Below, one piece after another: positions 11,655 to 22,290 of a DNA stretch of 64,000 nucleotides. The DNA comes from Tipula vernalis (lineage: Eukaryota; Arthropoda; Insecta; Diptera; Tipulidae): NCBI GenBank assembly GCA_958295665.1, contig OY282560.1, positions 271,424,177 through 271,488,176 of the forward strand, written 5' to 3'. The notes beneath the pieces were generated by a model. The model did not search any database and had not been told where the DNA came from. It worked only from the letters and a program-made list of their open reading frames with translations. Every line of letters starts with the position of its first letter. Position 1 is the first letter of the stretch. Position numbers and translations under genes: made by a program.

Positions 11655-12179
11655 AAAGTGGGATTAAACTGGCAATTGATGGCTTTTATTACCATTTAGA
11701 GAAAAAAAAAACAGGGGCATACTACATATGGAAGGTCTTTCAGCAAAATATGGTAATAAAGAATATTTTAGATTAAAAATGCGTATGTCAAAAAGTTTAG
11801 CATTCCTCAACCCAAATGAAATTCCAAATTATTATAATGAGATTCTGATTGCAATTTTTTTTTATTAGAATGCAATTAGAAAAAACTACCCTCATTAAGA
11901 AATCAATAAAAAATTATTGAACCTTGTTATCCTCCGTATTTCTGGTCAGTGGCAGATCTTATTGAAGAAAGTACAAAACAGTGTACTCAAAACAGTGTCG
12001 AAAGTTGGCATAGACGTCTCTAAATAATTACTTCTAAGCCTCATTTTGGTGTTTATGAGTTAATCAAACTGCTAGGCAAAGAGCATATTGTGGTAAAGAC
12101 TCGCATTACTCTTCTAAATTCTGGTGAAGAGCGTGCCAGCAAAAGTGAATATGTTCGTAAAACTAAACGATGCAGTTAG
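11655..12179 (+). pseudogene. Mutator-like (FLYWCH/MULE) transposase relic
   Basis: Two parts of one protein can be read. At about 11655-11760 the frame gives KLAIDGFYYHLEKKKTGAYY followed by IWK, the layout of a FLYWCH zinc finger (I.DG..Y, Y.W), although the expected Cys after W is changed. At about 11930-12179 the frame gives YPPYFWSVADLIEE, then QNSVESWHRRL, a stop, and FGVYELIKLLGKE...RITLLNSG. NSVExWH is the conserved C-terminal block of MULE transposases. The middle, with the DDE core, is missing, so this is an internally deleted copy. It points towards the related reverse-strand copy at 12672-13829, so the two converge. No long open frame survives. Confidence 0.7.
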
Positions 12180-12458
12180 TTTTAATCGTATGAGAGGTTA
12201 GCACGAAATTTTCATCCAGAAAAGGCTTTTTTCTAAAATGTCTGTATCAGCTAAAATTTAAGGAAATTTTCATTCCACCCAAAAAAAAATATTCAAAACT
12301 CTTAACCAAATGCTATTCATCCTGAAAAATAATTGTAAAGAAATAGATAAAGGTTTAAGAGCATTTTAGTAAAATAAATATGTATTTAAAATTCAAATAT
12401 TTGATAATTCCTTTGGACACAAAATATGTACATTTATAATGAATAAACGGGAGAACTC

Positions 12459-12545
12459 CAAAATCTTGCATTACAAAATCCCGCATTATAAAATCTCGCA
12501 TTATAAAATCTCACATTACAAAACCTCGTATTACAAAATCTTGCA
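12459..12545. repeat. 15-bp minisatellite, five units
   Basis: Five units close to ATTACAAAATCTCGC. They share the ACAAAATCYCG core with the array at 10790. The two arrays bracket the forward-strand Mutator-like relic. Confidence 0.85.
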
Positions 12546-12671
12546 AATCCAAAAATATTATTGCAAAATAACAATGATGGAAAATTAATATTAAATCATT
12601 TTATTAAATTCAAAAGTAACATTTAAAAATTAAAAGTGACAGAAAATTAAAATAATTAATTAATTATTATA

Positions 12672-13829
12672 TTATACGCAAATTTTTTTAAAAACTCTAT
12701 TGGAGTAAGTCGCCTTTTTCTTTAATATTCTTTGTATTTTTTTATTCTTGTTAATTTGCTTTCGTTTTTTGGGAAACTGGACACCAGATTTAAGTTGTTC
12801 AATTCTAAGCTTTGCCAAAATCGCTTCCTTTGCTAAATTCTCTATTATTTTATAAACACCCACGTGTCGTTCACCGACCACAACTTTTAAACGACAGTGC
12901 AGGCCTCCATACTATTTTGCATTCGAGGGAAGCATTCAGTAGCATTTCCTGAGTCTGCTATAGACCAGAATTCAGTTTTATATCTTGGTGCTCGGTTGCC
13001 ATTGCCGATGTAATTTTTCTTGAACCATGATCCAATTCTTTTGACATCTGTGTCATTAAACTCATTGGACAGACAGGCATAATAAGCAGCAACTTCATAG
13101 TCTGGTACAAAAGCTAGGCTTTTTATCATTCTAATTTGCATTGAAAAAGATTCGATGTTCCCATACTTGTGTTTTTGGATCTTCCGTCAAATAATTTGGT
13201 CGAAATGAAATAAACATCCCTTAAAACCGGTTTCTGGAAAAAAATATGATGCTGATGATACTATTGTTTTTTCGAAATCGCAAATTATTCTCGTCGGATT
13301 TAAATGAATTTGAAATTTTTTTTAAATTGAAAAACAATTGGTCATATACTTTTCTACTTTTTTTACTCATAAAGCAAAATACCAATGGTAATATTTCTCC
13401 ATCAATACGTCCGTGTATTGAAAATAGCTGTCGCATTATGGATGGTACAACGTCGAAAGTACCATCCATAATCCAACAACTGGATTCAGCGAGGAGCTTT
13501 AGCGAAGAAATCGTTCCCAACAAAATAATTTTTTCGCCATCGAACTCTTCTTCGGTTAAAACAAATAATTCTCCTTCAACATATCGAATGTGGTCGGGAA
13601 TGTTAATATGGGCGGGTTTGTAAACAACAAATATGTTAATGTTAATATCTGCAAAGTTTTCAGGCTCTTTAATTTTGTTGAGCTTTTGCTGAAGATAAAT
13701 GCGGGAGTCGCAAGAAGTGTTGATAATAGAATCTCTCATTATAATCGATGGTAGCTGATCAGATTTTTTTGCTTGGAATTTAAGGGCGCTGTTAGTTTCA
13801 GCTACAACTTTATCAAATGTCGAGAATTT
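12672..13829 (-). pseudogene. Mutator-like (MULE) transposase pseudogene
   Basis: Read on the reverse strand, the open part (13829-13221) carries the MULE core: CWIMDGTFDVVPS with the first catalytic Asp, then QLFSIHG and LPLVFCFMS. After a frameshift it continues as KGCLFHFDQII, a TGA where Trp is expected, RKIQ, and then IRMIKSLAFVP. The C-terminal block NSMEA breaks by loss of one base at about 12900, where Trp-His is expected, and resumes as RLKVVVGERHVGVYKIIENL. The gene therefore has at least one nonsense codon and two frameshifts. An N-terminal FLYWCH finger was not found. It is related to the forward-strand copy at 11655 but is not a recent duplicate. Confidence 0.8.
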
Positions 13830-14483
13830 TCATGAGAAAAAATAAAAATAATAATTTAAGTAGGGGTTAGGACTTCTAATTTTCAGCTCGTGGGCAAGCA
13901 AAAGGGAGCTCTTTGTCACATTGTCTGGTGTGTTTTTTTTTATTATTAACACATTATTTCTTTTATAAACCCTAAATTGAATTATTTTAATTTTCTCATG
14001 AAGATTCAAAAAATAGATTTAATCAAAATTTAATTAAATTTAATTTAATTACTTTATGATCTATATTGAGAATTTGTATTTAAATATATTGTGAGTTATT
14101 TGTTTGAAATGAACTAAGTTTCGTTTTGCTTTTTGGTGATGATGTTGTCTGAGTGTCAGTCATTAGCAGAAATTTCATGATTTCTTACAAGCATGTATGG
14201 TTTGTCTTCCATCAAAACTAATTGACAAAAAAAATACCCTACAATAGGACTCACGACGCTTTGCGGTCATATTTGGCCATAGCATTGACCAAATTCAAAA
14301 AAAAATTCAGAGTACTGATAATTGATACGTCTAAAAGAAAATCATCATGAGCTTGGTGCCAACAAAAAAGGAATCGGGAAATACTCAGTTTACTACGAAA
14401 ATTAAATTAAATAGAACTCGCGAGGTTTTGCGGCCCTATTTGACCCAATTAGATACTAGTACCAACGGAAAACGAATTTTTTT
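13830..14483. other. AT-rich DNA, no gene seen
   Basis: No conserved protein or clear repeat. The open frame starting at 14347 runs into the next minisatellite and is not supported as a gene. Confidence 0.5.
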
Positions 14484-14750
14484 ATCTAAAACAGTTTATC
14501 TAAAAACAATTTTTCTAAAAACAATTCATCTAAAGCAATTCGTCAAAAAACAGTTTACCTAAAACAATTTAACTAAAAACATTTTACCTAAAAACAATTC
14601 GTCTAAACAAAATTCATCTAAAAACAATTTGTCTAAATACAATTCGTCTAAAGCAATTTAACTAAAAACAATTTATCGAAAAATAATTTGCCTAAAACAA
14701 ATTTTTTAGATAAATTCGTCTAAAACAATTCGTCTCAACTTATCTAAAAT
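14484..14750. repeat. degenerate minisatellite (TCTAAAACAATTCG type), forward
   Basis: About 17 tandem units of roughly 16 bp, close to TCTAAAAACAATTCG, with many substitutions. The same unit appears in the opposite orientation at 22291-22414, so the two arrays form inverted ends around the nested block between them. Confidence 0.85.
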
Positions 14751-15102
14751 TATTTAAATACAAATAATTATCGACGTAAACTTGACCATTCCAAAAAAAA
14801 AGTTTTTAAAAATGTGTCCTCAATTATCTCTAAATGTTATCAATAGTTGATTTCCAATCGACCACCGCAAGTACTAATAAGCAATTATGGTTTATGTCTT
14901 TGCTAAATCAACTACTGGTAACTGCTCTACCTATTTTTTCAAGGGTAGCTACAGGCAGTTACGTCAACATTCTCCGCTAGGTGATGTTTGATAATAATTT
15001 ACAACAATAAAGCTAAACTTTCTTTTTTTAATATTTTATTATCATAAATTTAAAAAATTAAACCACAATCGCATTATTTTTGGGTATTATGTGAATTAAA
15101 AA

Positions 15103-15133
<31 letters not shown>

Positions 15134-15332
15134 AAATAAATTTTATTTATTCATTTTATGTAATTACAATCTAGTCTCCTGGACTAATTAGCAATTTGTT
15201 TCTGACTTAATTGACTAACTTAAATTAATCTATGGCTTCTTCCCATTGGCATTCCATAGTGTTTGGTAAATTGATGTAAACCACATCTTTGTTGTGGATT
15301 TTAGATCAGCATAATGCTGCTTAAACTAACAA

Positions 15333-17954
15333 TCACACCAGCTCAAAAGGTTTGGTTCTTTTAAGTCTGCGAACTAAATTCGTGATGCTTAGGAGCTGAG
15401 TTGCCTCAATGTTCACATGTTGGCGGAGCCTTTCTTCATGTCTCCGTGCTTTTTCCTGGATTTCATTTAAGATGAGGTTCATTTTAAGGTCCCTATGAAG
15501 GTCATTGTTCCTAACATACCAAGGTGCATCAACGATGTTCCTTAATACCATATTCTGAAATCTTTGGATGATATTTACGTTGCTTTGTTTGGTACAACCC
15601 CAAAGCTGAATACCATAAGTCCAAATCGGTTTCAATATTTGCTTATAAAGTAGAAGCTTGTTGTATGTTGATAAAGAGGAGTTCCTTCCCATCAGCCAGT
15701 ACATTTTTCTGTATTTAAGTCTTAATTCTTCACTTTTCTTCTTGACGTGTGCTTTCCATCGTAGTTTAGCATCCAGGATCATGCCGAGATACTTAGCTGT
15801 GTTCGCATGCGGTATTATTTCCCGATTTATGGTAATCGGAATATGTTCGATTCGTCTGTTTGTAAAGTTGATGTGGACTGATTTAGCTTCATTTAGTTTT
15901 ATTCTCCATCTTTTTGTCCATTTATATATTTGAGTTATAGCTGATTGTAACTTCTGTGTTGATTCTTCGTTGCTTTTTCCAACAGCTAAGATTGCCGTAT
16001 CATCTGCAAAAGTTGCCACTGTGTTGTTTTCTAATGTAGGAAGATCATAAGTATATAGTACGTATAAAACCGGCCCTAATACACTGCCCTGCGGAACTCC
16101 TGCATTGATTTCTTTCAATTCAGAAAATGTATCATCTAACTTAATCCTGAAGAACCTATCTTTCAAGTATGATTCTAGTATCTTAGCAAATTGCATTGGT
16201 AGAAGATTCCTTAACTTGTGGTTAAGTCCTTCATGCCACACTCTATCAAACGCTTGTGCAACGTCTAGAAATACTGTTGAACAGACTTTTTTCTCCTCTA
16301 ATGCTTTCTCAATTATACTGGTTATTCTGTGTACTTGATCAATTGTTGAGTGTTGGTTGCGAAAACCGAACTGATGATTTGGGATCAAGTTTTTACTCTC
16401 GATTATTGGATTTAATCTTTTTACCAGAAGCTTCTCAAAGAGCTTGGACATGACTGGCAATAGCGAAATTGGCCTATAAGACGATGTTATGTGTGGTGGT
16501 TTCCCAGGTTTTGGGATCATAATTACTTCTGCAATTTTCCATAAGCTTGGTACACATTTGATTCTAAATGCTGCATTTATAATATTGGTGAGTTTCACCA
16601 GAGCTTTCCTTGGCAGTTCTTTTAAGATTTCTGCAGTAATAAGATCGTACCCAGGAGCTTTTTTCGTATTCATATTAGCTGTTATCTCACGCATAACTTC
16701 TTTTGGTGTTGTGGGTAGGATTTCTTTACTTTCTTGCACAGCTTGTTCAGTTATTATCTCGGCTTCCAACGTTTGGTCTTCATGTGGCTGGAATATTTTT
16801 TCGAGGTGTTCGGCAAATTCTCGAGCTTTGTCTTCATTATTTCTAGCCCATTTCTCACCTGCTATTTTTATTGGGGGAATCTGCATTATTGGTCTTTTGA
16901 TTCTTTTGGTTGCTTTCCAAAGAGAATAATCAGTACTGTTATCATTAGTTAATTTTCTTAAATAGTTGCTGATTGATTCATCTTTCAATTCTTTGATCTC
17001 TCTTCTTAATTGTTGAGTGAGATTGTTCAAATGAGTTTTATCTTGGGGGGCCCTTGTTTGTTGCCATACTCTTCTCGCTCTTCTTTTTTCTGCGAGGAGT
17101 TCCCTAATTTCCATAGGGTAATTGTTTCCCTTGATTTTCGTTTTAATTTCAGGAGTATTTTCCTAAGCTGATTGCTGTATATCGTTTACAAATTTGTGAA
17201 CTTCTGTGTCTAATTGTTCTTCAGTCTTTAATGGAACCATTAAGTTAATTTTTTCTTCTAGCGATAGTCTAAAGCATGCCCAATTAGTGTGATTATTTAC
17301 TAGGAAAGGGTTTCTTTCTTTCTGAATGATTTTTTCACTTAACGTTAGAAGTATTGGTGAATGATCAGAGTTTAAGTCGTGGCTTTCATCTACTTGTACA
17401 TAATTTACAGATATGTTCTTTATTATAAAGAAATCAATCAGATCTGGCACTTTGTTTGGATCAGTTGGCCAGTAGGTTGGTTTTCCAGTTGAGAGGGCTT
17501 CACAACTGCATTTTCTGATAGCTTTTAGGAGTTCTTTACCCTTAGTTGTTGTTAATCTGGATCCCCAGTGGACATTTTTTGCATTAAAGTCTCCTCCAAG
17601 TACAAATCGTTTTCCTAATTTACTGAGGAACTCAAGATAATCTTTTTCTTTCATTGAGTGCTTCGGTGGGCAGTAAATACTAGCAATACAAATATAACTA
17701 CTTTTGGATTTGACAATAACAGCAGTTGCTTGTATTTCCTCCGTTTCATACTTTAACTCCTCATAGTGATGAATACTATTTCTAATTATAACAGCACTAC
17801 CTCCTTTAGCAGTGTTTCCAGGGTGAATAGTGTGATATATTTGATAATTTTTGAATTTAATGTTTGATTGTCTAGTGAAGTGTGTTTCCGTGATGAGACA
17901 TACATCGATTTTTTCTGTGTCCAGGACCACTTGCAGTTCTTGTTGATGTTGCAT
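15333..17954 (-). pseudogene. Jockey ORF2: endonuclease-reverse transcriptase, one internal stop
   Basis: The N-terminal endonuclease (17954-17163) shows the AP-endonuclease landmarks ITETH, GGDFNAKN and SDHSP. The frame upstream of its first ATG is open and reads ILCWNANGL, the usual start of the domain, so the true start lies at or before the palindrome. A TAG at 17163-17165 is the only interruption. The frame continues without shift to 15333 through the RT: IPKPGKPP, YRPISLLP, FLDVAQAFDRVWH, AGVPQGSVLGP and the catalytic FADD. There is no RNase H, as usual in Jockey. The protein would be about 874 residues from the first ATG. One nonsense codon in such a length suggests recent loss. Confidence 0.9.
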
Positions 17955-17985
17955 CAGTCCATTGGCATTCCAACATAAAATTCTA

Positions 17986-18296
17986 TTTTTTATATAAAAA
18001 AGAAAAATTCTTTATTATTATTTATTTTTATTATTTTAATATTTTTATCTTCCTTATAGTAACAATCTGTTTTATTTTTTAAAAAAATCGATTTCGGATG
18101 CTTTCGCCTTCCTTTCTCAATTTTTAATTTAATATTATTTAGAATAATATTAAATTAAAAATTGAGAAAGGAAGGCGAAAGCATCCGAAATCGATTTTTT
18201 TAAAAAATAAAACAGATTGTTACTATAAGGAAGATAAAAATATTAAAATAATAAAAATAAATAATAATAAAGAATTTTTCTTTTTTATATAAAAAA
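17986..18296. repeat. perfect palindrome between Jockey ORF1 and ORF2
   Basis: Positions 17986-18139 are the exact reverse complement of 18143-18296 with a three-base centre (TAG). The outer ends are the self-complementary TTTTTTATATAAAAAA. It replaces or expands the short ORF1-ORF2 spacer of the element and separates the gag stop (18349) from the endonuclease frame. The other Jockey copy in the window lacks this region, so the unexpanded form cannot be seen here. Confidence 0.9.
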
Positions 18297-18348
18297 TTTT
18301 TCAAAGTAACAAAAGCACACAAAATAGTGAAAAAATGGAAATAATATT

Positions 18349-19314
18349 CTAAGATCTTTGGCCATTTTTCTGTTTAGGGATGGCTCCCTTAGTGCTGTAC
18401 TCTAGTTTCTGTAATCGCTCATCAAATGTATTTAGTCTGCTTAAAATTAATTTAAGTGTTTGACTTATATCGTCATTTTGAGCAGTTTTTCCTGGATTTC
18501 CGTTGCTCATCATTACTTGAGCATAAGTCATGTTACCAGATTGTCCTTGAGTAGTTCCCGACACTCTACGATTTACTTCGGGTCGGTTCATCTTAACCGC
18601 TTGTTTCCTGAATGAACTTGGATTTTTAGCAATCACGTTCTTATTTTTGATATTTTGCAGTTCAATAGCAACGCTGCATCCTCTGTAGTTAGCCGGATGG
18701 TTTTCTCCACAGTGAACGCATTTAGGTTGAACATTTTGGGCTTTTACACAATCTTTGGTATGATGTTTACCTAAACATTTGACACACCTAGGTTCCCTGT
18801 TGCAATATTTTTGTGTATGTCCATAGGCTTGACATTGTTTACATTGTGGTATAAGCTTAGACCTTCTTAGAGGCTGAATAACCACTTTGCACCCCAAGAT
18901 GTACTTAATTTGATAAATTTTTTCGATATCTTCATCAGTATCGAAGGTCAACATAAACATGTTGAGAGGTACTTTGCCTCTCCGTTTTAGCTTAATCGAT
19001 GCTTCAGTTGCCCTAAATCCTTTTGCTTTCAGGTCATCAATTATTTTATCTGGTTTACACGTAGAGTGTAAGTTTTTAGCCATGACCCTAATTGGTCTGG
19101 TTTGTTTATCTTCAAACGTGTGCCAAGCACGTTTTTCTTCATTTAACATTTTTGTCATTTTTCTGTATGTTTCAGCATCTTCTAAGTTTATTTTGATGGT
19201 GTTTCCATTCATCACCTTTACATTAAACTTATCTGTAGCAGTTATTGTTTTTATTTTTTCATAGAGTACATCGTAGTCTTTGACTTCATCTATTACTATT
19301 GGTGGTGGTGGAGG
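18349..19314 (-). CDS. Jockey ORF1 (gag-like nucleic-acid-binding protein), 5'-truncated
   Basis: The frame is open from about 19314 to the stop at 18349, and the first ATG is at 19215 (288 residues). Upstream codons read PPPPIVIDEVKDYDVLYEKI, the normal N-terminal region of this protein, so the real start has been lost. A fold preceding the fingers (IRVMAKNLHSTCKPDKII...LTFDT) is the domain commonly associated with these zinc knuckles. Three CCHC-type knuckles follow: CKQCQAYGHTQKYC, CVKCLGKHHTKDC and CVHCGENHPANYRGC. In Jockey elements this protein binds element RNA and helps carry it to the nucleus. No internal stop is present. Confidence 0.9.
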   Translation of the reverse strand, partial: PPPPPIVIDEVKDYDVLYEKIKTITATDKFNVKVMNGNTIKINLEDAETYRKMTKMLNEEKRAWHTFEDKQTRPIRVMAKNLHSTCKPDKIIDDLKAKGFRATEASIKLKRRGKVPLNMFMLTFDTDEDIEKIYQIKYILGCKVVIQPLRRSKLIPQCKQCQAYGHTQKYCNREPRCVKCLGKHHTKDCVKAQNVQPKCVHCGENHPANYRGCSVAIELQNIKNKNVIAKNPSSFRKQAVKMNRPEVNRRVSGTTQGQSGNMTYAQVMMSNGNPGKTAQNDDISQTLKLILSRLNTFDERLQKLEYSTKGAIPKQKNGQRS

Positions 19315-19673
19315 TATTTTTTTTTTTATTTTTTTAATTAAAAATTTAGAGGTTATATTTTGCTCATGTCATAATTTTTTGTTTGTTCTAATCGAACATT
19401 TAGCCGAAACATATTTTTCGCACTTATAAGTTATATGTAAGTACTTGCGGTGGTCGATTGGAAAGCCACTAATAAATAGCCTTCTTACTTTGCTAACTGG
19501 AATAGTAATTGGTCAAAAAAAAAAAAATGCAAATTATGCTCAAATAAGAAACCGATAATCATTTACTTTTTGCTTTCATCAGATGACATTAAAAATTAAA
19601 TTAAAAAACAATAAAATTTTTAAAAATTATTGCTAGAATAATTCTATACCAACAAAAACTTGGTTTGAAACTA

Positions 19674-22136
19674 CAGTAATCCCTCGCTTTACGGACAGGA
19701 TGCGTTCCTCAAAAACTGTCTGTAAATCGAAAATCCGTTAAACGAAACCGCTATTACTATGAGATCTTATTGGAAAGTGATAGATGCGTTCCAGCTAGTA
19801 AAAATACCCGTAAAAGAACCCAATTTTACTATAGATTCACATTAATAATGGGAAGATACAGGGTTTTCAAACTGCGTTATACGAAACCTAATTTTTTAAA
19901 GTAAGGAAACCGTAAAAACACAAAAGTAATGAACAGATTTCAATAAAACACAAACCATTTATTCATTTTCAATAAATAAAATAAATTCATACAAATCATT
20001 AATTCAGTTTTAATTTTATAACTCTTAAATTATTAAATGTAATTCAGAGGTCTTCTGAGCTGGTCGATAGTTTACCGGAGCTGTCGCTATAATTTTCATC
20101 AGGACATTCTTCAACAGTAGATATTTCAGTTATTTTGGAAAAATAACAGTCTAGAGAGGTTTGTTTTGCTGGTTTCTTAGACTCTCGGTACAATTCCTTG
20201 TAGCACAGAAGGGAATTTTCAATTTGTCTCAATACTTTAAGGCTTCTTTCAGTAGACGGATCATTCTCAGAAAACATTTCCATAGCTTATTCAATAAGAG
20301 AAAAGGCTTTTGACATTTTATTTGTTGTCAAAATACGCGAGTTTTCATGCTGAGTACAGTTCTCCGTCTGTCGCACATCGGCGGTTTCTTGTACTAGCAT
20401 TAACAATTCTTCATTGGAAATGTCTTCATCAGCATATTCTAAGAGTCCTGATATACCTGCGGTGTCTACTTCACTCATTCTAGCTTCATGCGCAATGGCG
20501 ACGATTTCATTTTGAATTTCTAATGTGATGTCATATAAGGGACCAGCAGATTAAAATTTATCCGCACACTCGGGCCATAATTTCATCCACACGCCATTCA
20601 TAGTGGCATGCTTTACCTCTTCCCATGATTTTATAATATTATCTACTGCATCCTTTATATTGAATTTTTTCCAAAATTCCTTAATTGAGGGTTGGTTCAA
20701 CTCATCAATAGATTCAATTAGGTTTTTGAAAACTCGACAAAGGTAGTAGGCCTTAAAATTAGCAATAACACCCTGGTCCATTGGCTGCAGTAATGGTGTT
20801 GTATTTGGGGGTAGAAATACCACTTTAATGTTTTCCGGGACGTTATTTAGTTTATGGCTGGGGCCATTGTCAACGATTAAAAAAGCTTTGTTTGAAATAT
20901 TTTGATCAGCGTTAAATTTCGAAATTGAATTTAGGAAATCATTATTTAGCCATTCTTCAAAAATGCGTGTTGTCATTCAGCCTTTTTTGTTTGAGCGCCA
21001 AGTGATTCCAAGCTGTGACTTATTTATTCCTTTGAAGGCCCGTAGATTTTCCGAATGATAAATGAGTAGCGGTTTTAATTTATGATCACCAGCAGCGTTT
21101 CCTCCTATCAAAACTATAATTCGATCTTTGGCTGCCTTGAAACCTGAAGCTAATTTCTCGTTTTTAGAGATAAAAGTCCTTGCGGGCATTCGCTTCCAAA
21201 AAAGCCCCGTCTCATCGACATTGTTCACCTGTTGTTACGTGTATCCACCGGTCTGTATAATTTTTAAAAATTCTTCTGGATACGCTTTCGCTCCCTCGAC
21301 ATTTGGACTAGCCGCTTCCCCTATAGCTTTTATATTATGCAAAGAATGCCGCTTCTTGAATCGGTCAAACCATCCTTTGCTAGCTAAAAAAGGCTCCGCA
21401 CGGGATGATTCACCATGTTTAGTAACCAAATCAGCGTGAAGATGCTTAGCTTTCTCTTGTATTACAATCGTGCTTAATGGTATGTTTCTGTTAGTTTGAT
21501 GGTCTATCCACACACTAAGCAGCCATTCCATCTACTCCATAATCTCACTTCTTTGTCTTGACACATTTTTTGCGGTTAGGGGTGTTACCCTTTTTACACT
21601 TGATAAAATTTTATCTCTGTTGTCGTTTATTGTATTAATTGTTGAAGTAGCTAGGCACAATACTTTGGCGATTTCATTATTTTTTTGGCCCGCGTCAAAC
21701 CGTCTTAAAATATCTAATTTTAATTTTAATGTTATTGATTTTCGCACTTTTTTTACACGCTTTTTCAGACATTTTAGCAATATTAGAGAAATTTAATTAA
21801 ATTTAATTGAATTAAAAATGTAGAGCGTAAATAAATTAACACTGCACTATAGCGCATAACATCAAATACTAATTCGTAAAAACGTTTGATAAATATTTTG
21901 GGATTCCCCGGATAACAAAATAAAGCATAAACTGTATTTATGTACTAAAAATCTTTTTTATTATTTTATTTTTGGGATTCCTCACAAAAAATGTAAGCAA
22001 AACAGAAAAAAATATGTTTTGTCCGTAATTGCGAATATTTTATTTTATCCGTATACCGAAATTTTGATACTTAATTAACCATGTCCGTAATATCGAATTT
22101 CCGCTAAGCCAGCGTCCGTAAAGCGGGGGATTACTG
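19674..22136 (-). mobile_element. pogo/Tigger-type DNA transposon, 2463 bp
   Basis: The ends are 23-bp inverted repeats with one mismatch, beginning CAGTAATCCCTCGCTTTACG at the left and CAGTAATCCCCCGCTTTACG as the complement of the right end. TA flanks the left end (19672-19673), as expected for the Tc1/mariner/pogo group. The right flank begins ATTC, so one base of the duplicated TA appears lost. Comparison with the homologous uninterrupted sequence at 51630 (GAAACTATTCATTCC) supports this empty site. The single gene inside is on the reverse strand. Confidence 0.9.
20044..21780 (-). pseudogene. pogo/Tigger transposase (CENP-B/DDE type), five in-frame stops
   Basis: Six consecutive open segments lie in the same frame with no frameshift detected. 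Order: an N-terminal psq/CENP-B-like helix-turn-helix (SITLKLKLDILRRFDAGQKN); a second CENPB-type domain (WIDHQTNRNIPLS, GWFDRFKKRHS); and a DDE_1 core with VDETGLFW (first Asp), LIVDNGPSH (second Asp) and LLQPMDQGVIANFK (third Asp). An acidic, Ser-rich C-terminus follows. Stops fall after RSEIME (TAG), GGYT (TAA), SNKKG (TGA, where Trp is usual), ADKF (TAA) and FSLIE (TAA). The conceptual length is about 578 residues. The catalytic residues are all present, but the gene cannot make a full protein. Confidence 0.9.
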
Positions 22137-22191
22137 ATTCATTCCAGAATGAAAATACACGGCATTATTGTTGTAAAATGCCCAAAGTAAA

Positions 22192-22255
22192 ACCAAAGAG
22201 AATAAACACATGGGGTGCATATAAGATGTTCCTCTTTGTGTTTATTCTCTTTGGT
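22192..22255. repeat. perfect 19-bp-stem hairpin
   Basis: ACCAAAGAGAATAAACACA at 22192-22210 is the exact complement of 22237-22255, with a 26-base loop. It lies just outside the split inverted-repeat element and just inside the reverse minisatellite array. Confidence 0.75.
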
Positions 22256-22290
22256 AAGGCTATAAATATTTGAACCAGAAAAAACAGATT

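Larger units (their letters stand above)
15106..19335 (-). mobile_element. Jockey-clade LINE, nearly complete copy
   Basis: A reverse-strand non-LTR retrotransposon with gag (ORF1), endonuclease/RT (ORF2) and a poly-A tail (T-run at 15106-15127). A 12-bp direct repeat, AATTAAAAATTT, lies at 15094-15105 and 19336-19347 and is the target-site duplication. The element is 5'-truncated inside gag: the reading frame starts at proline codons near 19314 with no ATG, followed by A-rich filler up to the duplication. A 311-bp perfect palindrome sits between the two ORFs. A second copy of the family is at 26203. Confidence 0.9.
19480..22190. mobile_element. small inverted-repeat element split by the pogo insertion
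   Basis: The sequence at 19480-19673 and 22137-22190 matches, in order, the 132-bp element inside the Harbinger intron (51566-51697, reverse orientation). Shared blocks are GCC-TCTTACTTTG, ACTGGAATAGT, AATTCTATACCA-CAAAA, CTTGGTTTGAAACT, then after the pogo element ATTCATTCC-GAATGAAAATAC and ATTGTTGTAAAAT. This copy has about 125 bp of extra internal sequence, so the Harbinger copy looks like an internally deleted form. Without the pogo element it is about 250 bp. Confidence 0.7.

Noticed and set aside
10790..12545. CRISPR-like array
   Set aside because: The units are contiguous tandem repeats without unique spacers, and the genome is eukaryotic.
13246..13623. 125-codon forward frame
   Set aside because: Antisense shadow of the Mutator-like transposase core on the reverse strand.
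16489..16929. 146-codon forward frame and its neighbours
   Set aside because: Antisense shadows of Jockey ORF2. The same shadow appears opposite the copy at 26177-26521.
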